A stretch of 64,000 nt of DNA, taken from positions 1 through 64,000 of the forward strand of contig JAYSSR010000040.1 of assembly GCA_043720395.1 (NCBI GenBank), in the 5' to 3' direction. Below are positions 51,278 through 60,263 of the stretch, in pieces. Each line of letters begins with the position of its first letter. The stretch's first letter is position 1. Source of the DNA: JANOYY01 sp043720395 (GTDB lineage: Bacteria; Actinomycetota; Acidimicrobiia; Acidimicrobiales; JANYDT01). The translations under genes and the position numbers were made by a program. A model generated the notes under the pieces. It was not told where the DNA came from. It worked only from the letters and a program-made list of their open reading frames with translations, and made no database searches.

Positions 51278-54200
51278 GTGGCTGCGACGAAGCGTGTTGA
51301 CGTTCCCGAGGATCCGCTCGCACCGTTTTCGGCGGTTACCCGCGCTTGGTTCGAGCGCACCTTCGATGCCCCGACGCCGGCGCAATCGCTCGGCTGGGCC
51401 GCGATCTCGCGCGGCGAGAGCACGCTCGTGCTCGCGCCGACGGGTTCCGGCAAGACGCTCGCCGCATTCCTGTGGGCGCTTGACCGGCTCCACACGCACC
51501 ATCGTCCCGCGGGGGCGAAACCCGGCGTTCGGGTGCTCTACGTGTCGCCGCTGAAGGCGCTGATCTACGACGTTGAGCGGAACCTCCGCGCACCGCTCAT
51601 CGGCATCGCCCGGGAGGCTGCTCGGCAAGGTGTCGCGGTGCCTGACGTGTCCGTGGCCACCCGTACCGGTGACACCACGGCGGCAGAGCGAAACGCTATT
51701 GCGAAGCGTCCGCCCGACATCCTCGTGACGACGCCCGAGTCGCTCTACCTGCTGCTCACCTCGCAGGCGCGCTCGATCCTGACCGGTGTCGAAGCGGTGA
51801 TCATCGATGAGATCCACGCACTCGCCGGTACCAAGCGAGGGGCGCACATGGCGCTCTCGTTGGAACGCCTCGAGATGCTGCTCGCGAAGGCGGGAAACCC
51901 GCCCCCGCAGCGCGTTGGCCTTTCCGCGACCCAGCGTCCGTTGGAGGAGGTCGCACGATTCCTCGGCGGGCAGGTCCTCGACGCCTCGGTCGACCCGGCG
52001 AAGTGGCGCGCCCGACCCGTGGCGATCGTCGACACGGGCATTCGCAAGACGCTCGATCTTGAGATCATCGTGCCCGTCGAGGACATGGCCGAGCTGGGCA
52101 AGCCGGTGCTCGGTGCCGACGGTGAGCCCGTCATGAACGGCGCGGCGAGCGGTGACCCGGAGGACCGCAAGTCGATCTGGCCGTCAATCTACCCACGCCT
52201 TTTGGAATTGATACGCGCGCATACTTCCACGCTGGTGTTCGTGAACTCGCGGCGTCTTGCGGAACGTCTCGCCGCGAAGCTCAACGAGCTGGCAGGCGAA
52301 GAGCTCGTGCGTGCGCACCACGGTTCGATTGCTCGTGAGCAGCGGGTCGACATCGAGGAGGCATTGAAGGCGGGACGCCTGCCTGCACTTGTCGCCACCA
52401 GCAGCCTTGAGCTCGGCATCGACATGGGCGCGATCGATCTGGTCGTACAGGTGGAAGCGCCGTCGAGCGTCGCCAGTGGGCTGCAACGCGTCGGACGCGC
52501 TGGCCACCAGGTGGGTGAGGCGTCGAAGGGTCGGATCTTCCCCAAGTTTCGGGGCGACCTGGTGAACGCGGCTGTGGTGGCCCGGCGGATGGAGGAGGGT
52601 CTCGTGGAGGAGACCCGCGTGCCACGCAACCCGATCGACGTGCTGTGCCAGCAGATCGTTGCGCTCGTCGCGGCCGACGACGGCATCGCGACCGTCGACG
52701 ACGTGACACTCATGGCACGCGGTGCGTACCCGTTCGTGGACATCACCGAAGACGTGATCACCGGCCTGCTCGATCTCCTCAGCGGCCGGTATCCGAGCGA
52801 CGAGTTCGCCGAGCTGCGTCCTCGGGTCACGTGGGACCGGCTCACCGGGACGCTGCGCGCCAGGCCCGGTTCGCGCATGCTGGCGGTCACGAGCGGCGGA
52901 ACCATTCCCGACCGCGGGCTGTACACGGTTGTAACTCCCGAGGGCACGAAGGTCGGCGAGCTGGACGAGGAGATGGTCTTCGAGAGTCGGGTTGGCGAGA
53001 CCTTCCTGCTCGGCGCGTCGACCTGGCGGATCGAGGACATCACGCCCGACCGTGTGGTGGTCACGCCCGCGCCGGGCATTCCCGGGAAGATGCCGTTCTG
53101 GCACGGTGACAAGCTCGGCCGGCCGTTCGAGTTGGGCCGCGCGATCGGCGAGTTCGTCCGGTTGGCCGAGACCTTCGATGACGCCACGATGAAGGATCGC
53201 TACTTCCTCGACGCGCTGGCTGCAAAAAATCTTCGCGCTTACATTGACGAGGAGCGCGAAGCCACGGGCAACGTGTTGCCGACGGATCGTCAGCTCGTGG
53301 TGCAGCGCTTCCGCGACGAGCTCGGCGACTGGCAGCTGTGCCTGCTCTCGCCCTTCGGCGCGCAGGTCCACGCGCCGTGGGCGATGGCAATAGAAGCGCG
53401 CATTCGAGATCGTCTCGGCATGGAGGCCCGCGCCATCTGGAGCGACGACGGGATCATCGTGCGGCTTCCCGAGGCCGACGACGCGCCATCGATGGACTAC
53501 GTGCTCCTCGACCCCGACGAACTCGATGATCTCCTCATGGCGGAGCTGCCGAACTCCGCGCTCTTCGCTAGCCGGTTCCGCGAGAACGCGGCACGGGCAC
53601 TGCTACTGCCGAAGCGCAAACCCGGCTCGCGCACTCCCCTGTGGCGACAGCGTCAGCGAAGTGCCGACCTGCTGAAGGTGGCGAGTCGCTACGGCAGCTT
53701 CCCGATTCTGCTGGAGACGTACCGCGAGTGCCTACGCGACTCCTTCGACGTGCCCGCGCTCACGTCGCTGCTGCAGGACATCAGGGCGCGCAAGATTCGC
53801 GTCGTGAGCCTCGACATGGCGAGCCCGTCACCGTTCGCGTCGACGCTCGCATTCGGGTACATCGCCAATTTCATGTACGACGGCGACGCGCCCCTCGCCG
53901 AGCGTCGTGCGGCGGCGCTTGCGCTCGATCGGGACCTGCTGGCGTCGTTGCTCGGCACGGAGGAACTACGCGAACTTATCGATCCGCGCGCGCTCGCCGC
54001 CGTCGAGTCTGAGCTGCAGTGTCTCGATCCTCGCCGACACGCGCGCACGACCGATCACGTGCATGACCTGCTGCGTCGGATCGGTGATCTCTCGGCGGAC
54101 GAACTCGCACTGCGATGCGAGGGTGGTGCTTCGTTCATGGACGCTGCCTGCGCAGCCTTGATCCGCGAGCGTCGTGTCGCTGTGGTGCGGGTGGCTGGAC

Positions 54201-55879
54201 AGGACCGCTACATCGCGGCAGAGGATGCTGGTCGCTACGGCGAGGCAATCGGCGCGCATGTGCCGCCGGGACTTCCAGCCGCATTCCTGAGCTGGACCGG
54301 TGGCGACCCTGCCGATCCGGCCGACGTCGAAGGCGCGCTCGGATCGCTGATCGGACGCTATGCACGCACGCACGGGCCGTTCACAACGTCCGATATTGCC
54401 GAGCGTTTTGCGGTAGCGATCGCCGTCGCCGAGCAGTGCCTCGTTCGGCGCGGCGACGGCGGCACGTTGCTGAGCGGCGAGTTCCGCCCCGACGGAGCGT
54501 CGCAGGAGTGGTGCGACGCCGATGTGCTGCGTCAGCTCAGGCAGCGCTCGTTGGCCGTGCTGCGCAAGGAGATCGAGCCGACCACGGTCGACGCGCTCGC
54601 CCGGTTCCTGCCTGACTGGCACGGCGTCGGAGCGGCTGCTGTTGGCAGCGGTGTCGATCGTCTGTACGAGGTCATCGGCCAGCTGCAGGGTGTTGCGCTA
54701 CCGGCGAGCACACTGGAGCGCGACATCTTCCCGGCGCGTCTTCCGCGGTACTCGCCGCGTCTGCTCGACGAGTTGATGATGGCGGGCGAGGTCGTGTGGG
54801 TCGGCGTGAGTCCGCTCGGCAACGACGATGGACGGCTCGCGTTCTACCTCCGGGATCGGGCCCACCTCCTCGTGAATCCACCTGCCGGTTCGCAGCCCGA
54901 CGGGGTCGAGCATTCGCGTCTTCGCGAGGTTCTCGGTGCCCGTGGTGCGTGCTTCTTCCGCGAGCTCCAAGGCACCGATGACTTCGCGACGGTGGAGAGT
55001 CTGTGGGATCTGGTCTGGTCGGGTGAGGTCACGAACGACTCGTTCAACGCCGTTCGGGCGATGCTCGGGGGTCGCAAGGGCGCACGGGCCGGGGTGGCCG
55101 CAACCTCGGCGACGCGGCGAGCGGGGCGTCCGCGACTCGCCAGCCTCATGGCGCTCGGCCCACCGAAGGCACAGGGACGCTGGTCGTTGGTCGCTCGGGA
55201 GATCGGTGCTACTGCGGTGTTGGCCGACGACGGTGCGCCCGAGTCAAAACGGGCGCGCCTCGCATCCGAGCGCGCGATTTCGACGGAGCGGACGCACGCC
55301 CGCGCGGTCAGCCTGCTGGAGCGTCACGGTGTCCTGACTCGCGAGGCGATCCGCGGCGAGGGGATCAGCGGCGGGTTCGCGGCGATGTACCCGGTACTGA
55401 AGACGTTGGAGGAGAGCGGGCGTGTGCGGCGCGGCTATTTCGTTGCGGGACTCGGCGGCGCGCAATTCGCCGTGCCAGGTGCAGTCGACCGGTTGCGTGC
55501 TTTTCGGGAGCTTCCGAATGAACCGCAGGTGATTGCTCTGGCGGCGGTCGATCCGGCGAATGCGTATGGGTGGTCGCTGCCTTGGCCGGTGAAGGGTCCG
55601 CAGAGGGCGGCCGGTGCCTACGTGCTGCTGGTCGACGGCTTGCCTTCGTTGTACCTGGAGAAGGGCGGCCGCGGCGCCGTCGCGCTCCGAGCGTTCGACG
55701 GCAGCTGGGAGCGCGCAACGATACGCGCGCTTACGGACATGATCGGCACGGAGGAATCGGCGGGACGCCCGGTTCGGTTCCGGCGACTCGTGCTGGAGAG
55801 CGTCCCCGACGAGTTGGTGCCGCTGCTGAAGGAGCACGGCTTCGTGCCGACGCCGAAGGGCCTCGCCAAATACGCGTGA
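51278..55879 (+). CDS. lhr: Lhr-family ATP-dependent helicase
   Basis: 1533 residues, the usual length of bacterial Lhr. The superfamily 2 core covers ~20-480: LVLAPTGSGKTLAAFLWAL (Walker A), YVSPLKALIYD, TTPESLYLLL, AVIIDEIHALAGTKRG (DEIH), VGLSATQRPLEEVARFLGG, LVFVNSRRLAERLA, ATSSLELGIDMG and LQRVGRAGHQVG. A Lhr-specific winged helix and beta-barrel region follow, then the large C-terminal module (~900-1533). Lhr acts as a 3'-5' helicase in DNA repair. The start is a GTG. Divergent from the FKBP gene. Confidence 0.95.
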   Translation: MAATKRVDVPEDPLAPFSAVTRAWFERTFDAPTPAQSLGWAAISRGESTLVLAPTGSGKTLAAFLWALDRLHTHHRPAGAKPGVRVLYVSPLKALIYDVERNLRAPLIGIAREAARQGVAVPDVSVATRTGDTTAAERNAIAKRPPDILVTTPESLYLLLTSQARSILTGVEAVIIDEIHALAGTKRGAHMALSLERLEMLLAKAGNPPPQRVGLSATQRPLEEVARFLGGQVLDASVDPAKWRARPVAIVDTGIRKTLDLEIIVPVEDMAELGKPVLGADGEPVMNGAASGDPEDRKSIWPSIYPRLLELIRAHTSTLVFVNSRRLAERLAAKLNELAGEELVRAHHGSIAREQRVDIEEALKAGRLPALVATSSLELGIDMGAIDLVVQVEAPSSVASGLQRVGRAGHQVGEASKGRIFPKFRGDLVNAAVVARRMEEGLVEETRVPRNPIDVLCQQIVALVAADDGIATVDDVTLMARGAYPFVDITEDVITGLLDLLSGRYPSDEFAELRPRVTWDRLTGTLRARPGSRMLAVTSGGTIPDRGLYTVVTPEGTKVGELDEEMVFESRVGETFLLGASTWRIEDITPDRVVVTPAPGIPGKMPFWHGDKLGRPFELGRAIGEFVRLAETFDDATMKDRYFLDALAAKNLRAYIDEEREATGNVLPTDRQLVVQRFRDELGDWQLCLLSPFGAQVHAPWAMAIEARIRDRLGMEARAIWSDDGIIVRLPEADDAPSMDYVLLDPDELDDLLMAELPNSALFASRFRENAARALLLPKRKPGSRTPLWRQRQRSADLLKVASRYGSFPILLETYRECLRDSFDVPALTSLLQDIRARKIRVVSLDMASPSPFASTLAFGYIANFMYDGDAPLAERRAAALALDRDLLASLLGTEELRELIDPRALAAVESELQCLDPRRHARTTDHVHDLLRRIGDLSADELALRCEGGASFMDAACAALIRERRVAVVRVAGQDRYIAAEDAGRYGEAIGAHVPPGLPAAFLSWTGGDPADPADVEGALGSLIGRYARTHGPFTTSDIAERFAVAIAVAEQCLVRRGDGGTLLSGEFRPDGASQEWCDADVLRQLRQRSLAVLRKEIEPTTVDALARFLPDWHGVGAAAVGSGVDRLYEVIGQLQGVALPASTLERDIFPARLPRYSPRLLDELMMAGEVVWVGVSPLGNDDGRLAFYLRDRAHLLVNPPAGSQPDGVEHSRLREVLGARGACFFRELQGTDDFATVESLWDLVWSGEVTNDSFNAVRAMLGGRKGARAGVAATSATRRAGRPRLASLMALGPPKAQGRWSLVAREIGATAVLADDGAPESKRARLASERAISTERTHARAVSLLERHGVLTREAIRGEGISGGFAAMYPVLKTLEESGRVRRGYFVAGLGGAQFAVPGAVDRLRAFRELPNEPQVIALAAVDPANAYGWSLPWPVKGPQRAAGAYVLLVDGLPSLYLEKGGRGAVALRAFDGSWERATIRALTDMIGTEESAGRPVRFRRLVLESVPDELVPLLKEHGFVPTPKGLAKYA

Positions 55880-55943
55880 GGCGTCCGGGCTCGTAGTGCG
55901 TTGAGCGCAACACAGCGCACAGTGAAACCGTGCGTGTCGGTCC

Positions 55944-56777
55944 TCAGCCTGCGGGAGTGAGCGTCTCGATGGCCGCTCGCACGCCGGCGTCGTCGTAGCC
56001 CACGGCGGGGTCGTGGCGGAACCTGGTCAGCCAGGAGAGCGCGACGTACCCGGCCTCGACGGAGCCACCGTCCTCCTCGGGTGGCAGCTCGACCCGTTCT
56101 CCGTACTCCATCCGTACGAAGAAGGACCCGTCGTGTCCGGGCCTGGGCTCAAGCGCCGCAGAACGCATGGACCGCGGCACGGTCATGCCGACCTCGGCGT
56201 AACGCCACCCCTTCAGCTCGGCGACCGGCAGGTTCGGCACGTTGACGTTCAGGCACACGGCCTTTTCCGGCAGGGCGGCGGCGAACGCACCGACGATCCG
56301 TTCCGCGACGGATCCGGCCGACTCCCACAGCTGGCCCGCAAGGACGTCGTCCCAGCCCTGACCTTCGATCCCATAGCCGGTGACCTCCTGGCTGAACGCG
56401 ATGCCGGAGATGTTGCCGTTGCGGGCAGTCAGCGCGGCACCGACCGTGCCCGAGTGGTACACCGCCCGTCCGACGTTTGCCCCTGGATTGATGCCAGCCA
56501 CCACCAGGTCCGGGAGCGTTCCGAACACGCCCATCCGAGCGAACATCACACACAGCGCCGGAGGTCCGCTGACTGTGTACGCCTCGGACGCGCCGTCCAT
56601 CGTTGTGCGCCGAACTTCGGGCTTGATGAGGTGCAGCGCGCCGACCGACGCTCCCGCTCCGGAGTATTCGCTGTCGGGAGCGACCACGATCACCTCACCG
56701 TGGGCGCTTACCGCCTGGGTGAGCACCTGCAATCCTCGGGAGTCGATGCCGTCGTCGTTGGTCACCAGAATGCGCAT
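55944..56777 (-). CDS. surE: 5'/3'-nucleotidase SurE
   Basis: A divalent-metal-dependent phosphatase for nucleoside monophosphates; 277 residues when started at ATG (MRILVTNDDGIDSRGL), with a GTG two codons upstream as an alternative. Hallmarks: TNDDG metal site, VVAPDSEYSGAGAS, YTVSGPPALCV, DLVVAGINPGANVGRAVYHS-GTV and LNVNVPNLPV. It is the last gene in the minus-strand set with the HAD phosphatase and nitrilase genes, from which it is separated by a strong hairpin, so it may have its own promoter. Confidence 0.95.
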   Translation of the reverse strand: MRILVTNDDGIDSRGLQVLTQAVSAHGEVIVVAPDSEYSGAGASVGALHLIKPEVRRTTMDGASEAYTVSGPPALCVMFARMGVFGTLPDLVVAGINPGANVGRAVYHSGTVGAALTARNGNISGIAFSQEVTGYGIEGQGWDDVLAGQLWESAGSVAERIVGAFAAALPEKAVCLNVNVPNLPVAELKGWRYAEVGMTVPRSMRSAALEPRPGHDGSFFVRMEYGERVELPPEEDGGSVEAGYVALSWLTRFRHDPAVGYDDAGVRAAIETLTPAG

Positions 56778-56812
56778 GGTCACGACCGTACCGCCGACTC
56801 ACCGTGGACAGA

Positions 56813-56874
56813 AACCACCCGATCGAACCACCCGAAAGGCGAATCGGGCGATTGGGTGGTTCGATCGGGTGGTT
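56813..56874. terminator. 21-bp inverted repeat after the HAD phosphatase gene
   Basis: Arms at 56813-56833 and 56854-56874 are perfect reverse complements (AACCACCCGATCG then AACCACCC on one side) around a 20-nt loop. Each arm itself contains two copies of AACCACCC. It begins 3 bp beyond the HAD stop codon in the direction of transcription and ends ahead of surE. On the minus strand it is followed by TTTCTG. A terminator or mRNA 3'-end stabiliser is the likely role. Confidence 0.65.
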
Positions 56875-56876
56875 CT

Positions 56877-57674
56877 TCAGTGCGTGGCGATTGCGAGGTC
56901 GAGCGCTTCCGCGACGCCGTCCTCCTCGACGCCCGCGACCTGGATCCGCGACACGGCGATCGCGTCGGGGTGGGCGTTGCCCATAGCCACAGGCAGTCCG
57001 ACCACCGAGAGGGCGGACACATCGTTCTGGCCGTCGCCGACCATCATCACCTCGTCGGCCGTGAGGCCGAGAAGCGCAGTCAATGCCAGTATCGACGAGG
57101 CCTTCGAAACCGTGTCAGCGGTGATCGAAACAAAGTGGAGTCCGGGCATGAGCGGCGACGTCGCGGCGGACGCTGTGCATCCCAGTGGTGCTGCGGCCAC
57201 GGCTGCCCCGACGTCGCTAACGCCGACGATGAACTGTGTCCGCACCGCCTCGCCGCGCAGCGTCGATAGGGCACGCCGCTCGAACGCAACACCGAGCAAC
57301 ACAGCGTGATCGACCGCCGCCGGGGTTGCGTCGTCGACGGCGTAATCGAAGTCGGAGTAAACCTCCATGGTCCACCCCCGCTCGGCGGCGGAAGTGGCAC
57401 ATGCGGCGATAGCGCCGTCGGGCAGCGTCGTAGAACGGGTCCGCCGGTCGGCCGTATGCACGATCGACGCGCCGGTCTGGAACAGGTGCCAGCCTTCGTG
57501 GTCGAGCCGGGTCGCCCACGACCACGCCCCACCGATCGCAATGCGAGCCGTACACAACGCGAGGTGGATGCCAGCTGCCCGAGCCCGGTCGGCCGCCGCC
57601 CAGACGCCCTCGGTCGGCTGACCCGATGCTCCGATTAGCGTCCCGTCGACGTCGAGGCACACAAGGCGGATCAT
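56877..57674 (-). CDS. HAD-superfamily (Cof-type) phosphatase
   Basis: A 265-residue HAD IIB hydrolase: motif I LVCLDVDGTLIG with the Asp nucleophile, motif II-like FQTGASIV, motif IV VMMVGDGQNDVSALSVVG and VAMGNAHPDAIAVS. Cof-type members dephosphorylate sugar phosphates, pyridoxal phosphate or flavin precursors; the substrate cannot be chosen. The ATG (MIRLVCLDVDG) overlaps the nitrilase stop by 4 bp, so translation is coupled. Confidence 0.88.
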   Translation of the reverse strand: MIRLVCLDVDGTLIGASGQPTEGVWAAADRARAAGIHLALCTARIAIGGAWSWATRLDHEGWHLFQTGASIVHTADRRTRSTTLPDGAIAACATSAAERGWTMEVYSDFDYAVDDATPAAVDHAVLLGVAFERRALSTLRGEAVRTQFIVGVSDVGAAVAAAPLGCTASAATSPLMPGLHFVSITADTVSKASSILALTALLGLTADEVMMVGDGQNDVSALSVVGLPVAMGNAHPDAIAVSRIQVAGVEEDGVAEALDLAIATH

Positions 57675-58546
57675 CCGACGGACCCGTCGAGGCTCATCAG
57701 CGGCCGGTAGAGGTCCGGGCGTCGATCGCGGAATAGCCCCCATGACGCGCGTTGTTGTCGGAGCAGCGTCCGGTCGAAGGTTGCGGTGATGATCGCCTCA
57801 TCGGCTCGCTCGGCGTCGGCGACGATCGCTCCCGTGGAGTCGGCAATGAACGACGTGCCGTAGAACCGAATCGACGTTGACGAGCCGACCTCCCGACCAG
57901 TGCGGTTGGCCGCGATGACCGGGGCAAGGTTGGCCCCCGCGTGGCCGCACATCACCCGACGCCAATGCCCGCTCGAGTCCCAGGTGGGGTCCGGCGGCTC
58001 GGAACCGATCGCTGTGGGGTACAGCAGCATTTCCGCGCCCAGCAGCGACATCGCCCGTGCGCACTCAGGGAACCACTGGTCCCAGCAGATGCCCACACCG
58101 ATCGTGCCGAACCGAGTGGCCCAGACGCGGAACCCCGTGTCGCCCGGTGAGAAGTAGTACTTCTCGGTGTAGCCAGGTCCGTCGGGTATGTGGCTCTTGC
58201 GGTATCGGCCGAGGACGCTTCCGTCGGCGTCGGCTACGACAACGGTGTTGAACCTCGCCTGTCCCGCTAACTCGTACACCGAGATCGGCAGCACGACGCC
58301 GAGTTCGCCCGCGAGGGCGGCGAACCGGGCGACCGTTGGACTCGTGTCAATCGGTTCGGCGAACAGGAGCTGCTCGGGGAGCTGGTCCTTGCAGAAGTAC
58401 GGACGCTCGAACAGCTCAGGCAGGAGCACAATGTGTGCGCCCTGTGACGCAGCGGCGCGCACCAGGCGCTCCGCCGTATCGACGTTCGCTCCCACCTCGC
58501 GCCCCATCCGCATCTGCACCGCGGCGACCGTCACGAGCTCAGACAT
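57671..58546 (-). CDS. aguB: Nitrilase-family amidohydrolase, N-carbamoylputrescine amidase-like
   Basis: 291 residues with the Glu-Lys-Cys triad of the nitrilase fold: LLPELFERPYFC (Glu), GRYRKSHIPDGPGYTEKYYF (Lys) and IGVGICWDQWFPECAR (Cys). The HIPDGPGYTEKYYF string and the length match N-carbamoylputrescine amidase, which makes putrescine from agmatine-derived carbamoylputrescine. No agmatine deiminase gene is adjacent, so the substrate is inferred by motif only. The start is an ATG; the upstream gap to the Nei-like gene contains a nested palindrome. Confidence 0.85.
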   Translation of the reverse strand: MSELVTVAAVQMRMGREVGANVDTAERLVRAAASQGAHIVLLPELFERPYFCKDQLPEQLLFAEPIDTSPTVARFAALAGELGVVLPISVYELAGQARFNTVVVADADGSVLGRYRKSHIPDGPGYTEKYYFSPGDTGFRVWATRFGTIGVGICWDQWFPECARAMSLLGAEMLLYPTAIGSEPPDPTWDSSGHWRRVMCGHAGANLAPVIAANRTGREVGSSTSIRFYGTSFIADSTGAIVADAERADEAIITATFDRTLLRQQRASWGLFRDRRPDLYRPLMSLDGSVG

Positions 58547-58624
58547 GGGCAAGCAGCGTACGCGGCCACGCGCCTTCGTGGGCCGGTCCTGGCCGTCACG
58601 TGTTGTCGGGATCGAGGCTGGACC

Positions 58625-58702
58625 CTTCGCGGTACGTTCGGTCGGTCGCGGTACGTTCTGCGTACTCGCAACGTACCGCGAGCGCGTCAACGTACCGCGA
58701 AG
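58625..58702. repeat. Nested inverted-repeat element, copy 2
   Basis: Outer arms CTTCGCGGTACGTT (58625-58638) and AACGTACCGCGAAG (58689-58702) enclose inner arms TCGCGGTACGTT (58646-58657) and AACGTACCGCGA (58670-58681), all perfect. The same 12-mer therefore occurs four times, two in each orientation. It lies in the 220-bp gap between divergent nitrilase and Nei-like genes, so it could be a regulator binding array as well as a REP-like element. The rest of the gap shows nothing else. Confidence 0.7.
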
Positions 58703-58766
58703 CACCTGACGCGCCCGGCGTCAAGCGTGCAGTTGCGGCGGCGCACGCAGGGCAGACTCGTCGGCG

Positions 58767-59573
58767 ATGCCAGAGGGCGACACCATTCATCGCAGCGCCG
58801 CGAACTTGTCGGCATGGCTGGCAGGACGCGTCGTGACTGAGGCCTACTCGACGTTTCCCGGCATCGATCTGTCGCGGGTCGTTGGACGCCGACTCATCAC
58901 CATTGTGGCTCAGGGCAAGCATCTCGTGATGACCTTTGCCGACGACACATCGGTCAAGCCAGCGCTCGCCCTCCACACCCACATGCGGATGACGGGTTCC
59001 TGGCACGTGTACGAGCGTGATGCCCGTTGGCACAAGTCGAAGCGCCAGGCCCGTTTCGTCATCACGGCTGGCGACCGGGTGGCCGTGTGCTTCAACGTCC
59101 CCATTGCGACGCTGGACACCGAGCGCGCGGTCCTCGGCGATCGTTCCCTCACCGAGCTGGGCCCCGACGTGCTCGCGGAGACACTGGACCTGAGCGACGT
59201 CCCCCGTCGCATCGCCGCACGCCAACCCACCACCGTTGGCGAACTGCTGCTCGACCAGCGAGTCGTTGCTGGGATCGGCAACGTGTACCGATGCGAAGGA
59301 CTGTTCCTCGCAGGACTGGACCCCTGGGCATCGCCGTCGTCGCTGTCCGATTCACTGCTCGTCGCGTTGGTCCGACGCTGCGCCGAGTTGATGCGCACGA
59401 ACATGGCGCGGCCCTTCGCCCGCGACACGGGAGGTGGGGCGAGTCGCCCCTGGGTGTACGGGCGCACCGGACGTCCGTGTCGGCGATGCAGCACCACGGT
59501 GAAGAGTGCGCTCTTGGGTTCTCCAGTTCGACGGGTCTACTGGTGTCCGAACTGCCAACCAGCGCAGTCCTGA
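58767..59573 (+). CDS. nei: Fpg/Nei-family DNA glycosylase, endonuclease VIII-like
   Basis: A base-excision repair glycosylase/AP lyase of 268 residues. The N-terminus MPEGDTIHRSAANL has the catalytic Pro2-Glu3 and the GDT that marks Nei rather than Fpg. The helix-two-turn-helix segment LLDQRVVAGIGNVYRCE is intact, and the C-terminal zinc finger reads CRRCSTTVKSALLG then WCPNCQ (CxxC...CxxC). The ATG is preceded by GGCGATGCC with no strong Shine-Dalgarno. Probably removes oxidised pyrimidines. Confidence 0.93.
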   Translation: MPEGDTIHRSAANLSAWLAGRVVTEAYSTFPGIDLSRVVGRRLITIVAQGKHLVMTFADDTSVKPALALHTHMRMTGSWHVYERDARWHKSKRQARFVITAGDRVAVCFNVPIATLDTERAVLGDRSLTELGPDVLAETLDLSDVPRRIAARQPTTVGELLLDQRVVAGIGNVYRCEGLFLAGLDPWASPSSLSDSLLVALVRRCAELMRTNMARPFARDTGGGASRPWVYGRTGRPCRRCSTTVKSALLGSPVRRVYWCPNCQPAQS

Positions 59574-59610
59574 CCGAGTGGCCAGCGACTCGCCAGTAAC
59601 GTCGTCGCCC

Positions 59611-59913
59611 GTGGATGACCAGTTCGACTTGACCGACGATGCAGGCAGGCCGCCGCCCGACCCGACGTTCACGATGCTCACCCTTGAGACGTTCGAGCGG
59701 GAGATCGCCGGTGTTGCACGAGCGATCGAGATGCTCGACAACGGCACCTACGGGTCCTGTGACCATTGCGGGACAACGATCAACGCGGAACGTCTTCGTG
59801 CCGATCCCCTCCTCGTCCGCTGCGACGCCCACCCCGTGTTGGAGCGTCCGGAACTTTTTGTCGCCCCGCCCGTCCTTCACGATGTGCTCTCAGCGCAACA
59901 GATCGCACAGTGA
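59611..59913 (+). CDS. DksA/TraR-type zinc-finger protein
   Basis: A 100-residue protein. A short acidic N-terminus, the helix LTLETFEREIAGVARAIEML, then NGTYGSCDHCGTTINAERL and VRCDAHP make the C4-type DksA/TraR finger (CxxC...C, with the last position DAH instead of a clear Cys). Such proteins bind RNA polymerase through the secondary channel or act as small regulators. The start is GTG; a longer in-frame extension overlaps the nei gene and is not family-like. It follows nei by 37 bp. Confidence 0.78.
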   Translation: MDDQFDLTDDAGRPPPDPTFTMLTLETFEREIAGVARAIEMLDNGTYGSCDHCGTTINAERLRADPLLVRCDAHPVLERPELFVAPPVLHDVLSAQQIAQ

Positions 59914-60014
59914 ATTGGTTCGACAGGACTGTTTTGCCGTGGCGCGTCTCATGTCGAGCCTTCGAGCGGCTTGAGCGGCTGCGGATGCCTCGGCAGGGCG
60001 GTACGGTCGGGGTG

Positions 60015-60251
60015 ATGGCCACTCTTCTCTTGTTCGCCCAAGCACGCGAGGTGGCGGGTACCAAGCGCGCGACAGTCGAGGGCTCGACCGTCGGTGAGGT
60101 TCTCGCGGCAGCCGTCGCCACGTTCGGCACCGAGTTCGGCCGACTTCTCCCGCACTGCCGGGTGTGGCGCAACGGCGAACCAGCTGTCGACGCTGACCCG
60201 GTGACGGGCAACGACGAAGTAGCGGTGCTGCCTCCCGTTTCCGGCGGGTAG
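60015..60251 (+). CDS. MoaD/ThiS-type sulfur-carrier protein
   Basis: A 78-residue beta-grasp protein, LLLFAQAREVAGTKRATVEG through DEVAVLPPVSGG, ending in the Gly-Gly that is adenylated and thiocarboxylated. The sequence style fits MoaD (the small subunit of molybdopterin synthase) or a related carrier. No moaE, moeB or thi gene is adjacent, so the pathway is open. It lies about 100 bp after the DksA-like gene and converges on the YgjP-like gene 12 bp away. Confidence 0.85.
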   Translation: MATLLLFAQAREVAGTKRATVEGSTVGEVLAAAVATFGTEFGRLLPHCRVWRNGEPAVDADPVTGNDEVAVLPPVSGG

Positions 60252-60263
60252 CCCGGTCAGGCC

